From Tetrahymena elliotti 4EA (Eukaryota; Ciliophora; Oligohymenophorea; Hymenostomatida; Tetrahymenidae), in NCBI GenBank assembly GCA_000231825.2, contig JH720309.1, positions 106,981-170,980 of the forward strand: a stretch of DNA of 64,000 bases. The letters run 5' to 3'. Position numbers and translations under genes: made by a program. Position 1 is the first letter of the stretch. Each line of letters starts with the position of its first letter. Below, in pieces: positions 48,300 to 61,442 of the stretch. The notes under the pieces are model-generated. The model was not told the origin of the DNA. It saw only the letters and a program-made list of their open reading frames with translations, and did not search any database.

Positions 48300-51200
48300 T
48301 CTTTAATTATGAATTAGCTATAAATAGTAGTTTGAATCCTTTTTTGTTTTTCCTTTTCTAATTAATTAATTAATTTCTTAATCAATGCAATTCTATTTAT
48401 ATTTATTATATGCACAAACTATTAAATATATGTTAGCTTTCTTGTATCTATCAATCTATTAATATATATACTACTCTTATGAAATTATTTTGCTTATTTC
48501 GCTGTTCCTTCTTAAAATCCCAAACTAACCCAGCCAATCAATCCTTTATCTAGCCATCCTTTATCTCAAATCTATAAATCTATCTATACATTTTACTAAT
48601 TCATCTAATAAACTTTCTTTCTTCTGTATTTGTGTGTCTTTATTTCTTCATTTCATTCATTGATTTATTGGAAATCCATGCTAAAACAATTCATTAATTC
48701 ATAAATAGTTAAAAAATCATCACCTCTTTTTTTTGAAATTTATCAATATATTTTTCATTCTTTGTAAGTAAATAAACTAATCGATTTTTTTGCTAGGATT
48801 TTCTTCTTAATATAATTCCCATTTTAGTAGCATTTTAAGAATATTATAAAGAGATATTGATGATCCTTTTTATCATTTTAAAGGTGTTTTTATCACATAC
48901 AAAAATACATTCCAAAATTTAGAATTAATTTGTATGATAGCATTTTCTATCCATTTCATTTACATTGTTATTCTTACTAGATTGAATGTTCTATGTAATC
49001 CCTTTTTTCTTTTCATCTATTATGCTACAATAATCTATTCTAAAATTATTTAAACTTAGCTTTTTATTAAGCCACATCTTATATATCTTACTATATAGTT
49101 AGTTTTCTATTTTATCTAATATTTCTACTTTACAACTTCCTTATGATTTCTGATTGATAAATTATTAAACAAATCTTTATATTAAAAATAACTACTTTAT
49201 TAGTATAAAATAAGTCCAAAGAGTATTCTACTCATCTCAACTTAAAATATTAATCCCAAAAAATTTGATCATTTCAAAAATAAAAAGCTTGCTTTTTAAA
49301 ACTGTTTGTTTCCCCAGTTTTAATTCTATTAGAATTTATATTATTTAAAAATATTAAACAGCTATTAAGTTAATATAAATACAATAATATTTACTATGTG
49401 AATATAATATTTTATTAAAACTCCACCATTTAAAATATTTATTATATCTATCCCAATAAAATTTCATCTATTTTTTTATTTAAAATTAAGAATTAAATGA
49501 AAAAACACCATTTTAAAAAATAATTATTATTATCTTTTTTTGTTATCAGAAAACAAAATTATCAATACATTAACACTAATTTTTCTTAGAAACAAATGAA
49601 AATATTTTCAAAAATTAATCTGTTTAAAACTGTTTTAATATTTTCATGAGTTTTATCACTCATGCATTGTCCTTTTTGTAAGGATAAATGTAATTTAGTA
49701 AGTGTGATTAAATCCTTTATTTTAGGAACTTTCTTTCAATTTCTGATTAATTAAATCAGACAAAAAATAAGCTGAAAAGTGAAGTAGAATCAAATTAATT
49801 TTTATTTACAAAAAATAAATATTTATTTTCCAAACAAATACTTGATGTTAAATTTTACCTGTCATTTTTTTGCTTTATCCAAATAATTTTTTCATGGTTT
49901 TTATATACGTTTAATTTTAATTTAAAAAGCAAAAAAGGTTTAAAATGAGACATGGAGCAAAGTTTATTTTTTGAAGGAATCCCTCTCTCCCCCTCATTGA
50001 TATAAGTAAATAGATAAATAGCCATCATAGAGAAGTTAATTTTCTAATTTTTTTAAGTAAATTAAGTTATTTCTAGCTCCTGAAAATTTGTTTTTATTAA
50101 AATTGATTTTACTAATTTTTAATCGATTTTGTTAATTAAAAAAAGAGTGAATAGAAAAAGCAGGGTCTTAATTTAATTTATTTAAAAAATAAATTGAATG
50201 AAAAAGCTGATTTAAAAAATTTAATTTTTTACCCTTAGCTGGCTTAGCAAATTACTTTAATTTCTAAAATTTGACTCTTACTCATAAGGTAAAAATATTT
50301 TAAATATTATATGTATTTAAAATAACTAAATAGAGACTTTAAATAAGAGTTACTTAAATAGCTAACTTATTTGGATTTGCTTACTTGATATTTATTTGGT
50401 TTTCTAATAAATTAATTTTTGCTCTTTAGGTTTCTTTCAAATTTTTATGTTTTTCTCATTCTTTTAAATTTTTTTTTTTTATTTTTATGATTTTTTAAAA
50501 GTAAAATGAAATTGGTGATTTAGGTTTGTTAAGAAGGATTTAGATCTAGCTTAGCGAAATGGTTTAATCTAAATTAATTTTACATTTTTTCAAATGAATA
50601 AAATAAGATTTTAGTTTTTTGAGTAACTAAATGACTAATTCGGGTAGGTTTACTTGATATTTGTTTGCTCATTCGTTATTTTTTATTTGTTTTTTTAGAT
50701 TTTATTAAAATTTTTATGTTTTTCACATTCTTTTAAATATTATTTTATTCTATTCTTATGAATATTTAAAAGGTGAATAAAATACAATTAGTGGTTATGA
50801 AAATTTTGTATATACTCATTATTATAAGATATTATTATTTATTTAAAATGTTTAACTAATATTTTCATATTTTTCATATTTTATGATAGTGAGAGTCTTT
50901 TTAACAGTAATAAATATTTATCAGTTTTCTTATTAAAATAAAATATTTTTTAAATCTTCTTAAATTTTAAAAATAATTTATGTTTAAACAAACAAACAAA
51001 TAAAATATTTTTATTATTTTTAATTTAAAATTTTTAACAAATCTAAGAATATTAGTTTTCATGATAGATAGGATAGAGTGTTTTTAAAGTAATAAATATA
51101 TTTTAAAATCTACTGTAAATTTTAAAGATATGTTTATAAAAATAAAATCAAAAGTTAAAGTATAAAGAAATTATTTAAAATAGAATAATTTAATTACTTT

Positions 51201-51388
51201 GGACGGTAAATTTTAAATTAGTTACTCAGAAATTTATAAAATATTAATATTACAATATTTTTGTTCAAGATTATAACAAAATCAGCAGGTTATAAATCTA
51301 TTTATAATAAATTGTGTTGATTGATAAAGGCAATTTTATAATAAATTGTTAATTAAGAAGATTAATAAATAAAAAGTTGTTCAAAATA
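48300..51388. other. Long divergent intergenic region
   Basis: It lies between the 5' ends of the MADS-box gene (-) and the alpha-galactosidase gene (+). AT-rich throughout, with a short C-rich patch near 49982-49998 and ACAA microsatellite at 50990-51002. No gene is seen in either strand. Confidence 0.5.
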
Positions 51389-52992
51389 ATGATAAAAACT
51401 GTATAATTGTTTTTAATTTTAGCTACCTCATTTGCTTTGGTAAATTGTCTTGACAATGGCCTTGGATTAACTCCTGCTATGGGTTGGAATTCATGGAATC
51501 ACTTTGGATGTAATATCAATGAAGATTTGATCAAAAAAACAGCTGACTCTATTATTAGCTCTGGATTATATGATGCAGGTTATACATATGTTAATCTTGA
51601 TGACTGCTGGTAAATTTCAAGAGATTCTGAAGGATATATCGAAGAAGATAAGACTAAGGTAAAACAATTTCATTATTTATTAACATATTTTTTTTGCATT
51701 TTAACTATTTATATCTTCATTTTAACTAAATTTTTTTTATTTTAATAATAATTTATAGTTCCCTTCTGGAATAAAGGCCTTAGCTGATTACATCCATAGC
51801 AAAGGATTGAAATTCGGTCTTTACAGTGATGCTGGTGACTTCACTTGTGAACACAGACCTGGTTCTCTTGGATATGAAGTTAAAGATGCCTAGAGATATG
51901 CAGAGTGGGGAGTAGATTACTTAAAATATGATAATTGTTTCAACAACAATATTCTCCCTCAAGTTAGATATCCTCCTATGAGAGATGCCCTTAATTCAAC
52001 TGGCCGTCCCATTTATTTCTCTATGTGTGAATGGGGAGAATAAAACCCTGCTACTTGGGCTCCTGAAGTTGGTAATTCATGGAGAACCACTGGAGATATC
52101 TCAGATAACTACAACTCTTTCATCAGTATTCTTGAATAACAAGTATTATCTTAAATTAATTTATTAGTTTACATTGTTTTACAAGAAAAAGGATTATTTT
52201 TGCTTGCTTTTTACTTACTTTGTTTTTATAATTAATTAAAAAATAACTTCATAAACATCAATTAATGTAACAAAATTGACGTATTTCTAAAAAAATTGTA
52301 ATTTTCTTAATCAAATAAATAAAGTAAGTGTAAATATGTTCTCATTCATTTAATCTTTCAAATCAAATAATATCACACAGCAAATCTTGTTAAATAAATT
52401 CATAGCAAAGCAAGATTATAAAAGTTTAATTTATTCTTTTATCTAGCTATTAAAATACCTAACAAATCGCTTTCAATATTTTTTCTTTTTTTTATAGGTT
52501 GGACTTCAAGGTTATGCCCACAAAGGTGCTTGGAATGACCCTGATATGCTTGAAGTTGGTAATGGAGGAATGACAACTCATGAATACGAAGCTCATTTTG
52601 CTCTTTGGGCTTTATTAAAATCTCCTCTTATTGTTGGATGTGATGTTAGTAATATGTCAGCAGACACTTTTAGAATTCTTTCTAACAAAGAAATTATTGC
52701 CATTAATTAAGATCCTCTTGGAATTTAAGGAAAAAGAATTTTGAAGACTGATTCTTACCAACTCTGGGTTGGCACTGTTGTAGATGGTATCGCAGTTATC
52801 CTCTTTAACACTTCCAGTTAAGATAGTAATATCTCATTTACTTTTGATCAAATCGGAATTACTGGATAAGCAATCTTCAGAGATCTATATAAGCACTAAG
52901 ACTTAGGAAAGTTTGAAAATTCCTTTTCAACTGATGTACCTACTCATGGTGTTGCTGTACTTAAGGTTGTACCTCTTTCCTCAGCTTATTGA
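51389..52992 (+). CDS. Secreted alpha-galactosidase (GH27)
   Basis: Three exons join in phase: 51389-51658, 51759-52142, 52498-52992 (382 aa). A hydrophobic signal peptide is at residues 1-20 ([15 protein letters not shown]), followed by the GH27 opening [15 protein letters not shown] and YVNLDDCW. The catalytic nucleophile Asp is in DYLKYDNC and the acid/base Asp in [38 protein letters not shown] and AINQDPLG are further family signatures, and the C-terminal beta domain is present. Length matches plant and protist enzymes. It hydrolyses terminal alpha-galactosides, in a ciliate most likely in phagosomes or lysosomes or after secretion. All catalytic parts are intact. Confidence 0.95.
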
Positions 52993-53716
52993 CTGACATA
53001 TTAAATATAAATAATATATATTAGTCTATGTATTTTTTTCAACAGTATATTAAAAAAACAATAAATACAATCTCATTCTATCCATTCTTAAAACACTAAG
53101 AAATAAAAAATAAAATTACCATTTAACAAATAAATATATTTCTCAATTAAAAACCCATAAAAAAAATATAAATAAATGAAAGTAATAAAATAAAAATAAA
53201 TAGAGTAAATATTTTATTAATTATGAATTTGTTCATATATTAAAGTAAAAAGTAAGTTAAATAAAGTAATAAGTAAAATTATTGAATTCTTCTATCAATA
53301 GTAAAAACAGTAAATAAATTTAATTTTTTATTTTGCCAAAAGAAAAGCTTTTATTAAAGAAAATGCGATTTATAAATTAAATATAATGTAAGAATTTGTT
53401 AATAAAAGTATTGGAGATACCTTTAGTAAAGTATCTCATAAATTTATTAAAATTTTTTACCTTATCTATTAAAATATAAACCAGAAGATATTTACTACAT
53501 CTTTGATAGTAGTAGATAACAATTATAATAATAGGCTTAATAATAATTTTCAATATTTAAGATATCTGGTATCATAATTTTAGGTTATGAAGCTCTCCAA
53601 ATTTTTTGTTTATTTTCATTAAATTGATTAAGGTAAAATGAAAAAACTTTAACCGATAAATAAATAAATAAGTAGATTATCAAAAAGTATAAAAGAACAC
53701 ATAAGATATATATTAA
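52993..53716. other. Intergenic, convergent 3' flanks
   Basis: Bases about 53330-53480 resemble about 61180-61320, that is, the 3' flank of the sensor-like gene was duplicated with it. No gene is seen. Confidence 0.6.
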
Positions 53717-56700
53717 TCAATAATGTTATATGAAAGACCAATATGCTTATTTATCAAATTAATCTCTTTTTGAAAATAAGTATTAAACTATCTTTTTAGC
53801 TGAATAGAATGCTTTGATAACTTCTTTGTTGTTGAACATAAATGTTTCATTCTCTAATTTATCAATGAAACTGTTTCCTCTTTTACTAGCAAATATGATA
53901 ATTTAAATTTTGAATTATGATAATAATTAGCATAAACTCATAAATAAATTATTTTTTATTATGCATATTTCTTCAGTTTAGTAAATTATTATTTTTTCAT
54001 TTAGTTAATCAACCATTTTTTAATCTTACTGTAAAGAAGATTCTCTAAATTGTTTATAGAACGAATGAGATATTTACTATTTTTTAATATTTAGTTTATT
54101 TTCAGTAAGTTTGTAATTTATTTACTTTGAAATAAGTTATTTTAGAGCCGATCTAATAAAGTAATGAAAGGTAGTATTTCTCTCAATTAAAATACCATTC
54201 TAAATATCCGAAGTGTTATTTTGTTCTTAATTATTTTCCATATTTAAGTCTTAGTGCAAACTAATAGACAATTAATCTAAAGAATTTATTGAGTTTTAAT
54301 TTACATTTTATTTTGAGTTCAAGTGATAGCTAGAACTAAAATACTCTTTCATTTATTAGTTTTATTAGTTATGAAGTACATACGAATTCATCCTAATTTT
54401 ATGATTTAATTCAGTTTAATTTAGTTGCTTCTAAAGATTCATTTGATTGTTAATTGTCATAAAATAAAAATTATTTGAGTATAAAGTTGAGTTTAATTGA
54501 ATTTTTTCTTTTGTACTTTTATAATATGACGCTGATGATTCAAAACTTAGTTCTGATTCATTAAAATCAAATGAACTTTATAAATGAAAATTATTATTAA
54601 TTTAAGTGCTGATTTTATTTTCTAAAAGATAGTGTTAGAGTTCAGAATTAAATGATTCCTTTAAATTTTAATTCTAAAAGATAGATTTTTTTATTTAATT
54701 TAAAATTTGTGATTTTTAATGTTTGAAATTGCTCATTTATATTAAAGGCATAAATTATTAGACAGATTCTTTTGATAGATTATTGAAAGAAATAGAGATT
54801 TAATCATTACTTTTCACTAAAATTTAATCAATTAAATTTTTAAATAATAAAATCTGATTAAAAGAGAAAGTTTTGTTTTCTGAATTTTCATCATTTTTGT
54901 TATTATTTTAGAAATGGCTTTAACGCTTTTGAATATTTTGAATTGGCTTTTAGATCTCAAATGAAATGACTATTTAGAAAATTTTATTCTTATTAAATCT
55001 TTCTTGCTGTTCAGTGATTGATTAATCTTGAATTTTAAATAAATCAAAGATTTATTTCATGAGAAAGAATATTCTGTAAGGAATATTTGAGGTTAAATAC
55101 TTACTTTTCTCTAAAATTTCAGTAAGAATAAATGCAGCTTTTTTGTATTATTTTGTAAATATTAAATATTTAGCATAATTAAATTACATTATTTCATATT
55201 GAATGAATAGAGGTATATTTAACAACGAGGGTGGTTTATTTTATTATTATTTTTCTTTGATAAATATTTCATTTATTTTATAATCTTATTTTAGAATTTT
55301 CATACCTTGTATTTTCTTCTTATTTTTGTCAATATTGTTTTTTTAGTTAAACATTTAATTAGTAAAATCTAAATTTATTTAATCTAGATAATTTAAATTA
55401 TGACAACTTTAGTAATAAGCAGAATTTGTTACAACATCAAGAGTATTTTCTTTGTTGGTATTCTATAAATTTGATATCTGATTGGATAATCTATTAGTTT
55501 AAGCTTGCAGCTTTTGATTATTAGACTAATATTTGCTGGTTGTTAAATTTAACTCTTTTTTAGCTTTCAAAAGAGCTTAATTATTTAATATTATTTATTT
55601 AGCTTTTTGGAATGTTTATTCTGCCTTTGAGAAGTTATACATTCTATAATAGCATTTAAATTGTAGAAACTCATAAATTAAATTTACATTTCCTTGTGAA
55701 TTTAAATGAGAAGATAGTTTAATTAGTTCTTTACTCAGTTACTTAATTTATTACCAAAAATTATAAAAATTTTTTTCCCTTTTATCATTCTCGAGTTCTT
55801 ACTAAAATTCAATTAAAGCATTGATTTTATTAATTTTTCTGTAGAGCAAGCTTTAAATTATTTGTTAAAATTCCTCAAATTGTTCGTCTTCATTTTATTC
55901 ATTTGCAAAAAAAATCATGTTTTTTGTAAATATACTATTTTTAGTTCTCACTATTCTTTTTTAGCTCTCACTAATAGATGTATTTTCTCTAATTATTTGA
56001 TTATTTTTGTACTACTTTGTTCTTATTTACCTTGTTTGAGGACTAAATTAGTTCATTTAATTTCCATTTGATACATCTGAATACTTTTATTTGTTTTAGC
56101 TTCTTACTGAAAAAGAGATTTCACGTTTATATATGGAAATTTTGGCTTTATTGAAATTTTGCTAATATGGGTCAATATATGAATAAGGCTCTAGAGCTTT
56201 TTTGAAAAATAAGTTGCCTGTTCTTTCGCAAAATTCTTTAATTTCGTATTTAGAACAAATAATTGAAGAATTAAAATGTTCTAAAGACTAAAAGTAATGC
56301 TTTTAATTTAATAAAATACTTCCAATATTATTATGGGCTATACCTAATGCATAATAATTATTAAACTTTTTAAAAAAGTTAACTTTATTGTTAAGATCTA
56401 TTAGAGTTTATCCTTCATTGTCAGTAAAAAAATGTTCATTCAAATATTAAAGATTCTAAAATAAATCATAAAAACTGTTATAAAGGTTTTTTGTTTCTTA
56501 GGAGAGAAAAATATCATCTTCATTCTAATGAAATTCATTTATTGTTTCATTAATATTTTAATGTTTCTAAACAAAGCTTATTCTTTGCAATATTTAAGTT
56601 AATTTATCTATTGGATCATAAACCTATCTTTTGACTAACAGTAAATACTAAATAATAGCTCCAACAAACAATAAACTAATTAAAACAATACACACTACTG

Positions 56701-58508
56701 ATACAATAAACAGTACACCTGAAGTCTAAGCTAAGAAAGAATTTTCTTTTATTCTGAAATCTTCATCAGAAATCATATTAATTTATAGATAAATTTGTTG
56801 AAGATATTAACCTGTTTATCCAGAGTAGCGAGTGATGAATTCTGGAATGTCATGGTAGCTGATTACAGGATTTAAAATAACTTTGTAAGTTGATGAATTC
56901 CTCTTATAATCAAATATAAATTAATATTAATCCAGCTCTACCATTTGTTTTAAAGTCGTTTTAGTATTGTTTGAAGTGTTAAAAATTAAATTTTAATATT
57001 TACTAGCAATTAAATCTTGAAAATAATTAGATTATTATTTATCTTCCAAAAATTCAAGTTCTAAGTTATAAAAATTGTCTAGCTAAGAAGCTGAAGTTAA
57101 ATTTTACTCATGATTCGAGTTATAGATGATTGCAAGTGTTCTAGGATCAATAAGATAATATTATTTAGATAATTTGATAACATTTTAAAAGTATGTAGAT
57201 AGCTTTTTAATCAAAGTATTTATGCATAGGACATGATATACCTCCACTTTTTGAGTATCATTGTTAAAATACATCAATTTCTAACAACCAGATTAAGACA
57301 AAACAGATTCATCTTTGCCAAATGGCAGATTTGGTTCATTCATATAAAAAGAAGTTTAATTAAGACTATTTTAATACCAAAGTCTCTTCCTTAGATCAGG
57401 ATTTTCATCTAAATTATTAAGATTGTTCAAACCCAAAAAAGAATAATTTTAAAGTGTCTTAAAAAATAACCCTTGATAATTTGATCCTGAAAATATAGAT
57501 TAATAGGGAATTTAATCTAATTTGCAATCGTTTTGACATTCTCTGCTTATGTGGAGAATAGCTCTTATCAATGCGCTTCCTAAAAAAGAATTCAAAATTA
57601 TTGTTTTCTTTTAGCTATCTAAGTTTTATAAAGAGACTTAGTCTTATTAAGGCCTAATTTTAATTAAAAAATATTGTATTTACATTTTTAATTTTTGTAA
57701 TAAAAAATTAGTAAAAATTAAAGAGAAAATTTATTTAAAAATCTGATAATGAGTAGTGAGTGAGTAACAAATTTTTGTTCATTATTTCAATGAGGGTAAA
57801 TTAGAAATGTTTCAATACCACACAAATTAATTGCCTCTAATCACTATTTTTCAGATAATTACTGTAATTGACATAAATAGCCCACTTAAAATAATTACTT
57901 GTTAGGTAATTATTAATCCTTTAACTTATTTTTTGGGTTTTAAGTGAGTAAGAAGTTAGAAAACTCTAATAAATAGTTTACAAGGTAAGTATTGAGAATT
58001 GTAGAGTTAAAATTAAAAAAATTTACAAAAATATTATTAAAGTAGTTTTATATTCTTAGTTTGTTTGGGGTTTGTAAATGATAATTCTTTTCTTCATTCA
58101 TTTTATGTATTTAATAATAGTTATAAATTACTATATGTCAAACAAAAAGGGATTTTTTATAGCTAGTTATGTAAGAGGTTGTTTCTCAAGGTTTGCTTAG
58201 ACAAGAAAATAGTTTAAAATAGAACTCTAATGAGCAGGGTTATATTTAGCTTTTCCTTAGATTATTTTATCATAAAAAGAGTTTATGACATTTAAGTAAA
58301 AAGGGATTTTATAAATTTCTTTGCTCAATCTATATGAAATGTCCTAACTATGCATAGAGCTTGCATTAACTTATGTTGCAAATAAGTTTTGGCAGTATTC
58401 TTCTATTAAAATATTTTTCTAATGAATAGCTTCAAATATACATACTATTACGCTTACAAATGCTATAATTATTGGTATTATTATTATGGTGAAGACTCTG
58501 ATAGCCAT
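53717..58508 (-). CDS. Large transmembrane sensor-like protein with HAMP-like and TPR-like regions, copy 1
   Basis: The last exon, 53717-57579, is open for 1287 codons (TGA 53717-53719). The 5' exon begins at ATG 58506-58508 with a transmembrane helix (TIIIIPIIIAFVSVIVCIF) and about 100 extracytoplasmic residues, ending near 58140. One or more small exons between (57580-58140) are not resolved. In the long exon an extracellular part (NEPNLPFGKDESVLSQSGC) leads to a second membrane helix (SGVLFIVSVVCIVLISLLFV), then a HAMP-like linker (PIDKLTQILQRIS), a TPR-like repeat (ALGIAHNNIGSILFNQKHYF) and a long Gln/Asn/Lys-rich, partly coiled-coil tail. The layout matches ligand sensors that pass a signal through HAMP. 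No kinase or cyclase domain is seen. Copy 2 lies upstream on the same strand. Confidence 0.75.
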
Positions 58509-60002
58509 CTATCTAACTAAATTTTTTATTGGTTTATACTATTTATATAAAGTTATTTAAAAAAAAGTAATAGAGGTTTTTGATTTGCTTTCACTCGAAA
58601 AACGTCAAATTCCTTAATTAAAACATACAAAAAGCAAGCTAGAACAAACTTTTACTATTTAAACCATTAAAGTTAATAGGATGTTAAATCTATAAAAAAG
58701 ATTTAAATTTTATTGAAGAAATAACGCAAGAAATAATAATTTCATTCTTATACTTTTAAAATTAAACAGATAATTTTTAAAGAAGCAATAAAATAAATGA
58801 AAGATGGCAGATTTAATTTTAAACTATTTTATAAAATACAATTTACTTTACTTTTTATTTTTATTTGAAGTTTTCTGAAAAAATTTCTAAAATAGAATAA
58901 AATTTCAGATTTATTGATTTAAAAAAAACCAAATAATAAATTTGTAAAGCCATAATTCGTTGGTACTAATTAATCATACTTCTTCTTCTTTTATATCCTT
59001 TTCTTTATTAAGAAAAAGTCTGTAATTTTAAAAATTCAATAAGCTCCATAATAACATTCCATTTATTCTAAAAATCACTTCAGAATTTTTTTAAATATGT
59101 TTTAATATTATTTGTATGTCTTTTTTTTGTTTGAATTTATTAAATATATAATTTTTGCTTGTGTTAGTTAGTCATTTGAGTTATAAAGATTTTAAAAAGG
59201 TATTTTATTTTCCTCAGAAATGATTCATTCTAGAAGCTATTTCATTTTTCAATCTATATAAAATGGAAATTATAAATAAAACCTTTCATCAATAAAATAA
59301 AATTAATCTTTATAAAAGGATTTATTGATAAACATTTTACTATCTATACCTAAAATATCTAATATTAAATAATTATATGCTAAGAATGAAAACCATTAAG
59401 ATTCAAGATTAGTTAATTACTCTTAAATGAATTCAAGCTTGAGTGAATAGATTTTGTAAATTTCCTAAAGAAAATACCCTATTCCCACCTTTTAAAGAAA
59501 TTAAGAAAAGAAATAAAATTTTTACGACAATTATCCAATTAATTATTAGGGAAAGGAATGCAATTTGCAAAATTAAAATTTCTAAGTTTTTCAAGTTTAC
59601 ATTATAAATTTGTAATGCGTAATAGTAATTGAAAATATTTAATTTAGTTAGATTTTAATTTAAAATAATTCATTCTTTTTAAAGTTTATTTTCCTTGATT
59701 TAGATTGAAATAAATCAAAGAAAATATTTTATTTTAGTAGCATTTAAGTGATTGCTATTGGAGGATGCTTTTTTTCTATTAATCTCACTATTTAATTAGC
59801 TGCTATAGATATCAATCGACTCGAATAATTTCGACAGATTAACTAAAAATGAATTAGTCTTGAATAAAAATATCTATTGATTGATACATTATTATGGATA
59901 AATTATTTATTTAAAAAATCAAAAAAGAGAAGTTGTTTATTTTAGCATACACTTTAGAAAAGAAATATTAGCAAATTTTTTAATTATCAAATAATGTGTT
60001 TA
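58509..60002. other. Intergenic, AT-rich
   Basis: 5' flank of the sensor-like gene and 5' flank of the tRNA gene. No coding frame or repeat is recognised. Confidence 0.5.
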
Positions 60003-60074
60003 GGTTCCATAGTATAGTGGTTAGTACTGGGGACTTTAAATCCCTTGACCTGGGTTCGAATCCCAGTGGGACCT
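60003..60074 (+). tRNA. trnQ-UUA: tRNA-Gln, anticodon UUA (reads UAA as glutamine)
   Basis: 72-nt cloverleaf. The acceptor stem GGTTCCA pairs with TGGGACC (one G-U). The D arm is GTAT/GTAC with GTGGTTA in the loop. The anticodon stem GGGGA/TCCCT closes the loop CTTTAAA with anticodon TTA. The T arm is CTGGG TTCGAAT CCCAG. The B box GGTTCGAATCC is perfect. The anticodon UUA pairs with UAA, which is a stop in the standard code; ciliates with this tRNA charge it with Gln. This directly supports the code used for all genes here. No intron. Discriminator base T/U, as in other Gln tRNAs. Confidence 0.97.
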
Positions 60075-60083
60075 AAATTTTTA

Positions 60084-60091
60084 TTTTTTTT
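60084..60091 (+). terminator. RNA polymerase III terminator (T8)
   Basis: A run of eight T starts ten bases after the tRNA 3' end and should stop Pol III. Confidence 0.8.
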
Positions 60092-60279
60092 AAATTATAT
60101 CAATCTCATATTTAGAATTAATTAAGTTTTAATGAAAGAAATTATATTTTGATTGGTAGTAGTCAGGTAAGTGAGTTTAATAATAATTTGATGTGTTCAA
60201 TAATGATAAATTATAAAAATTTAATAGAAAAGATTGAATAAAATAACTAAAAAAATAATTCAATAATACTAAAAGTAAG

Positions 60280-60440
60280 AAAAATATGTATCTTTATCTC
60301 ATTAATATCTTTATGAATATAAGTATTAGACTATTTTTTGGAATGAATAGAAAACTTTGATTGCTATGAGTTTTAAATTTATTTAACAATTTGTTTATTG
60401 TTGTTGTTGTTATTCTTAGAAACGCTTTTAAATCTTTTTA
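60280..60440 (-). pseudogene. Degenerate C-terminal remnant of the sensor-like gene
   Basis: On the minus strand, codons here read VFYSFQKIVQYLYS, matching the AFYSAKKIVQYLFS end of copies 1 and 2 (near 53780 and 61510). The match fades quickly on both sides. It is far too short to be a gene and lies between the two full copies next to the tRNA. Confidence 0.65.
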
Positions 60441-61442
60441 AAAAATTGATCAGCCATTTTTACTTAGATGAGTTCAAATTTATTTCTACAAGCTTATTGT
60501 TTATTTATTTTGATACAATATTTTGATGTTAAGTATCTCTCTGTATTTATTTTTCAATTAGATGATTTAAAATTCCAAAAAAGATATCTTTTAAAATTTT
60601 GAAATTAAATAAAATAAAAGTATTCAGAAGATATTTTAAGGGTTTTATTTGATACTTCTACTTTTACAAATAAGAGTTAAGAAATATCAAAACTTGAGAA
60701 AAAAATAAAAAATTACTTTGAAAAGATTCTAAATGAAGTAATCAAATTTTTATGTCAGTTGATAATAGAATAACTATTTTATAATTTATTTTTTTCTTTA
60801 AGCATCAAACAATGTACTACTGTAACAAAATAAAAATAGAGAATCATGTAACTTTATTTTCAATTTTCAATCTTTCAATTTAATGAATTATAGGCTCTAT
60901 TCATATCAACTTATTAGTTGATCAATCTAAAATTTGAGGAGAATTTGCATAGAGGACACTACATATATAGTAATATACAGGGTCTGGCTCAAACCGTAAA
61001 AATTTTTAATTCGAAGGGTATTTTTAAATCTATATTTCTGAATGAAAAAAACCCTTTCCATAAAAAAAAAAAATAATTGAAAAGGAACAATAATATTTAT
61101 AATTGACAAAATAAATAAATTAAAATAGTAAAATTATTGCATCAATTATAAATAAAATAAATTCTATTTTTTTATTTAGCCAAAATAAGAAAAGGTTTTA
61201 TTAAATAAAATACTATTTAGGACTTAAATAGTAAAAATTTGTTAAGATATTCATAGGAGATTTCTTTAGTAAAATATATCATAAATTTATTAACATTTTT
61301 CACCTCCTTTATCTCATGTAATTATTTTCAGTTATTAAATTTATTTTGTTTTCTTTCATTAAATAGATTATGGCAAAATTAAAAACCTTTTGCAAACATC
61401 ATTAAAAAATAAAAAGTATAAAACACAGTAAAATATATATTA
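60441..61442. other. Intergenic with possible transposon end and duplicated 3' flank
   Basis: Bases 60976-60997 (TACAGGGTCTGGCTCAAACC and following) resemble a Tc1/mariner-type terminus. Bases about 61180-61320 duplicate the 3' flank of the sensor gene copy 1. No gene is seen. Confidence 0.5.

Noticed and set aside
51985..52167. 60-aa protein on the plus strand
   Set aside because: Out-of-frame reading of alpha-galactosidase exon 2 running into its intron.
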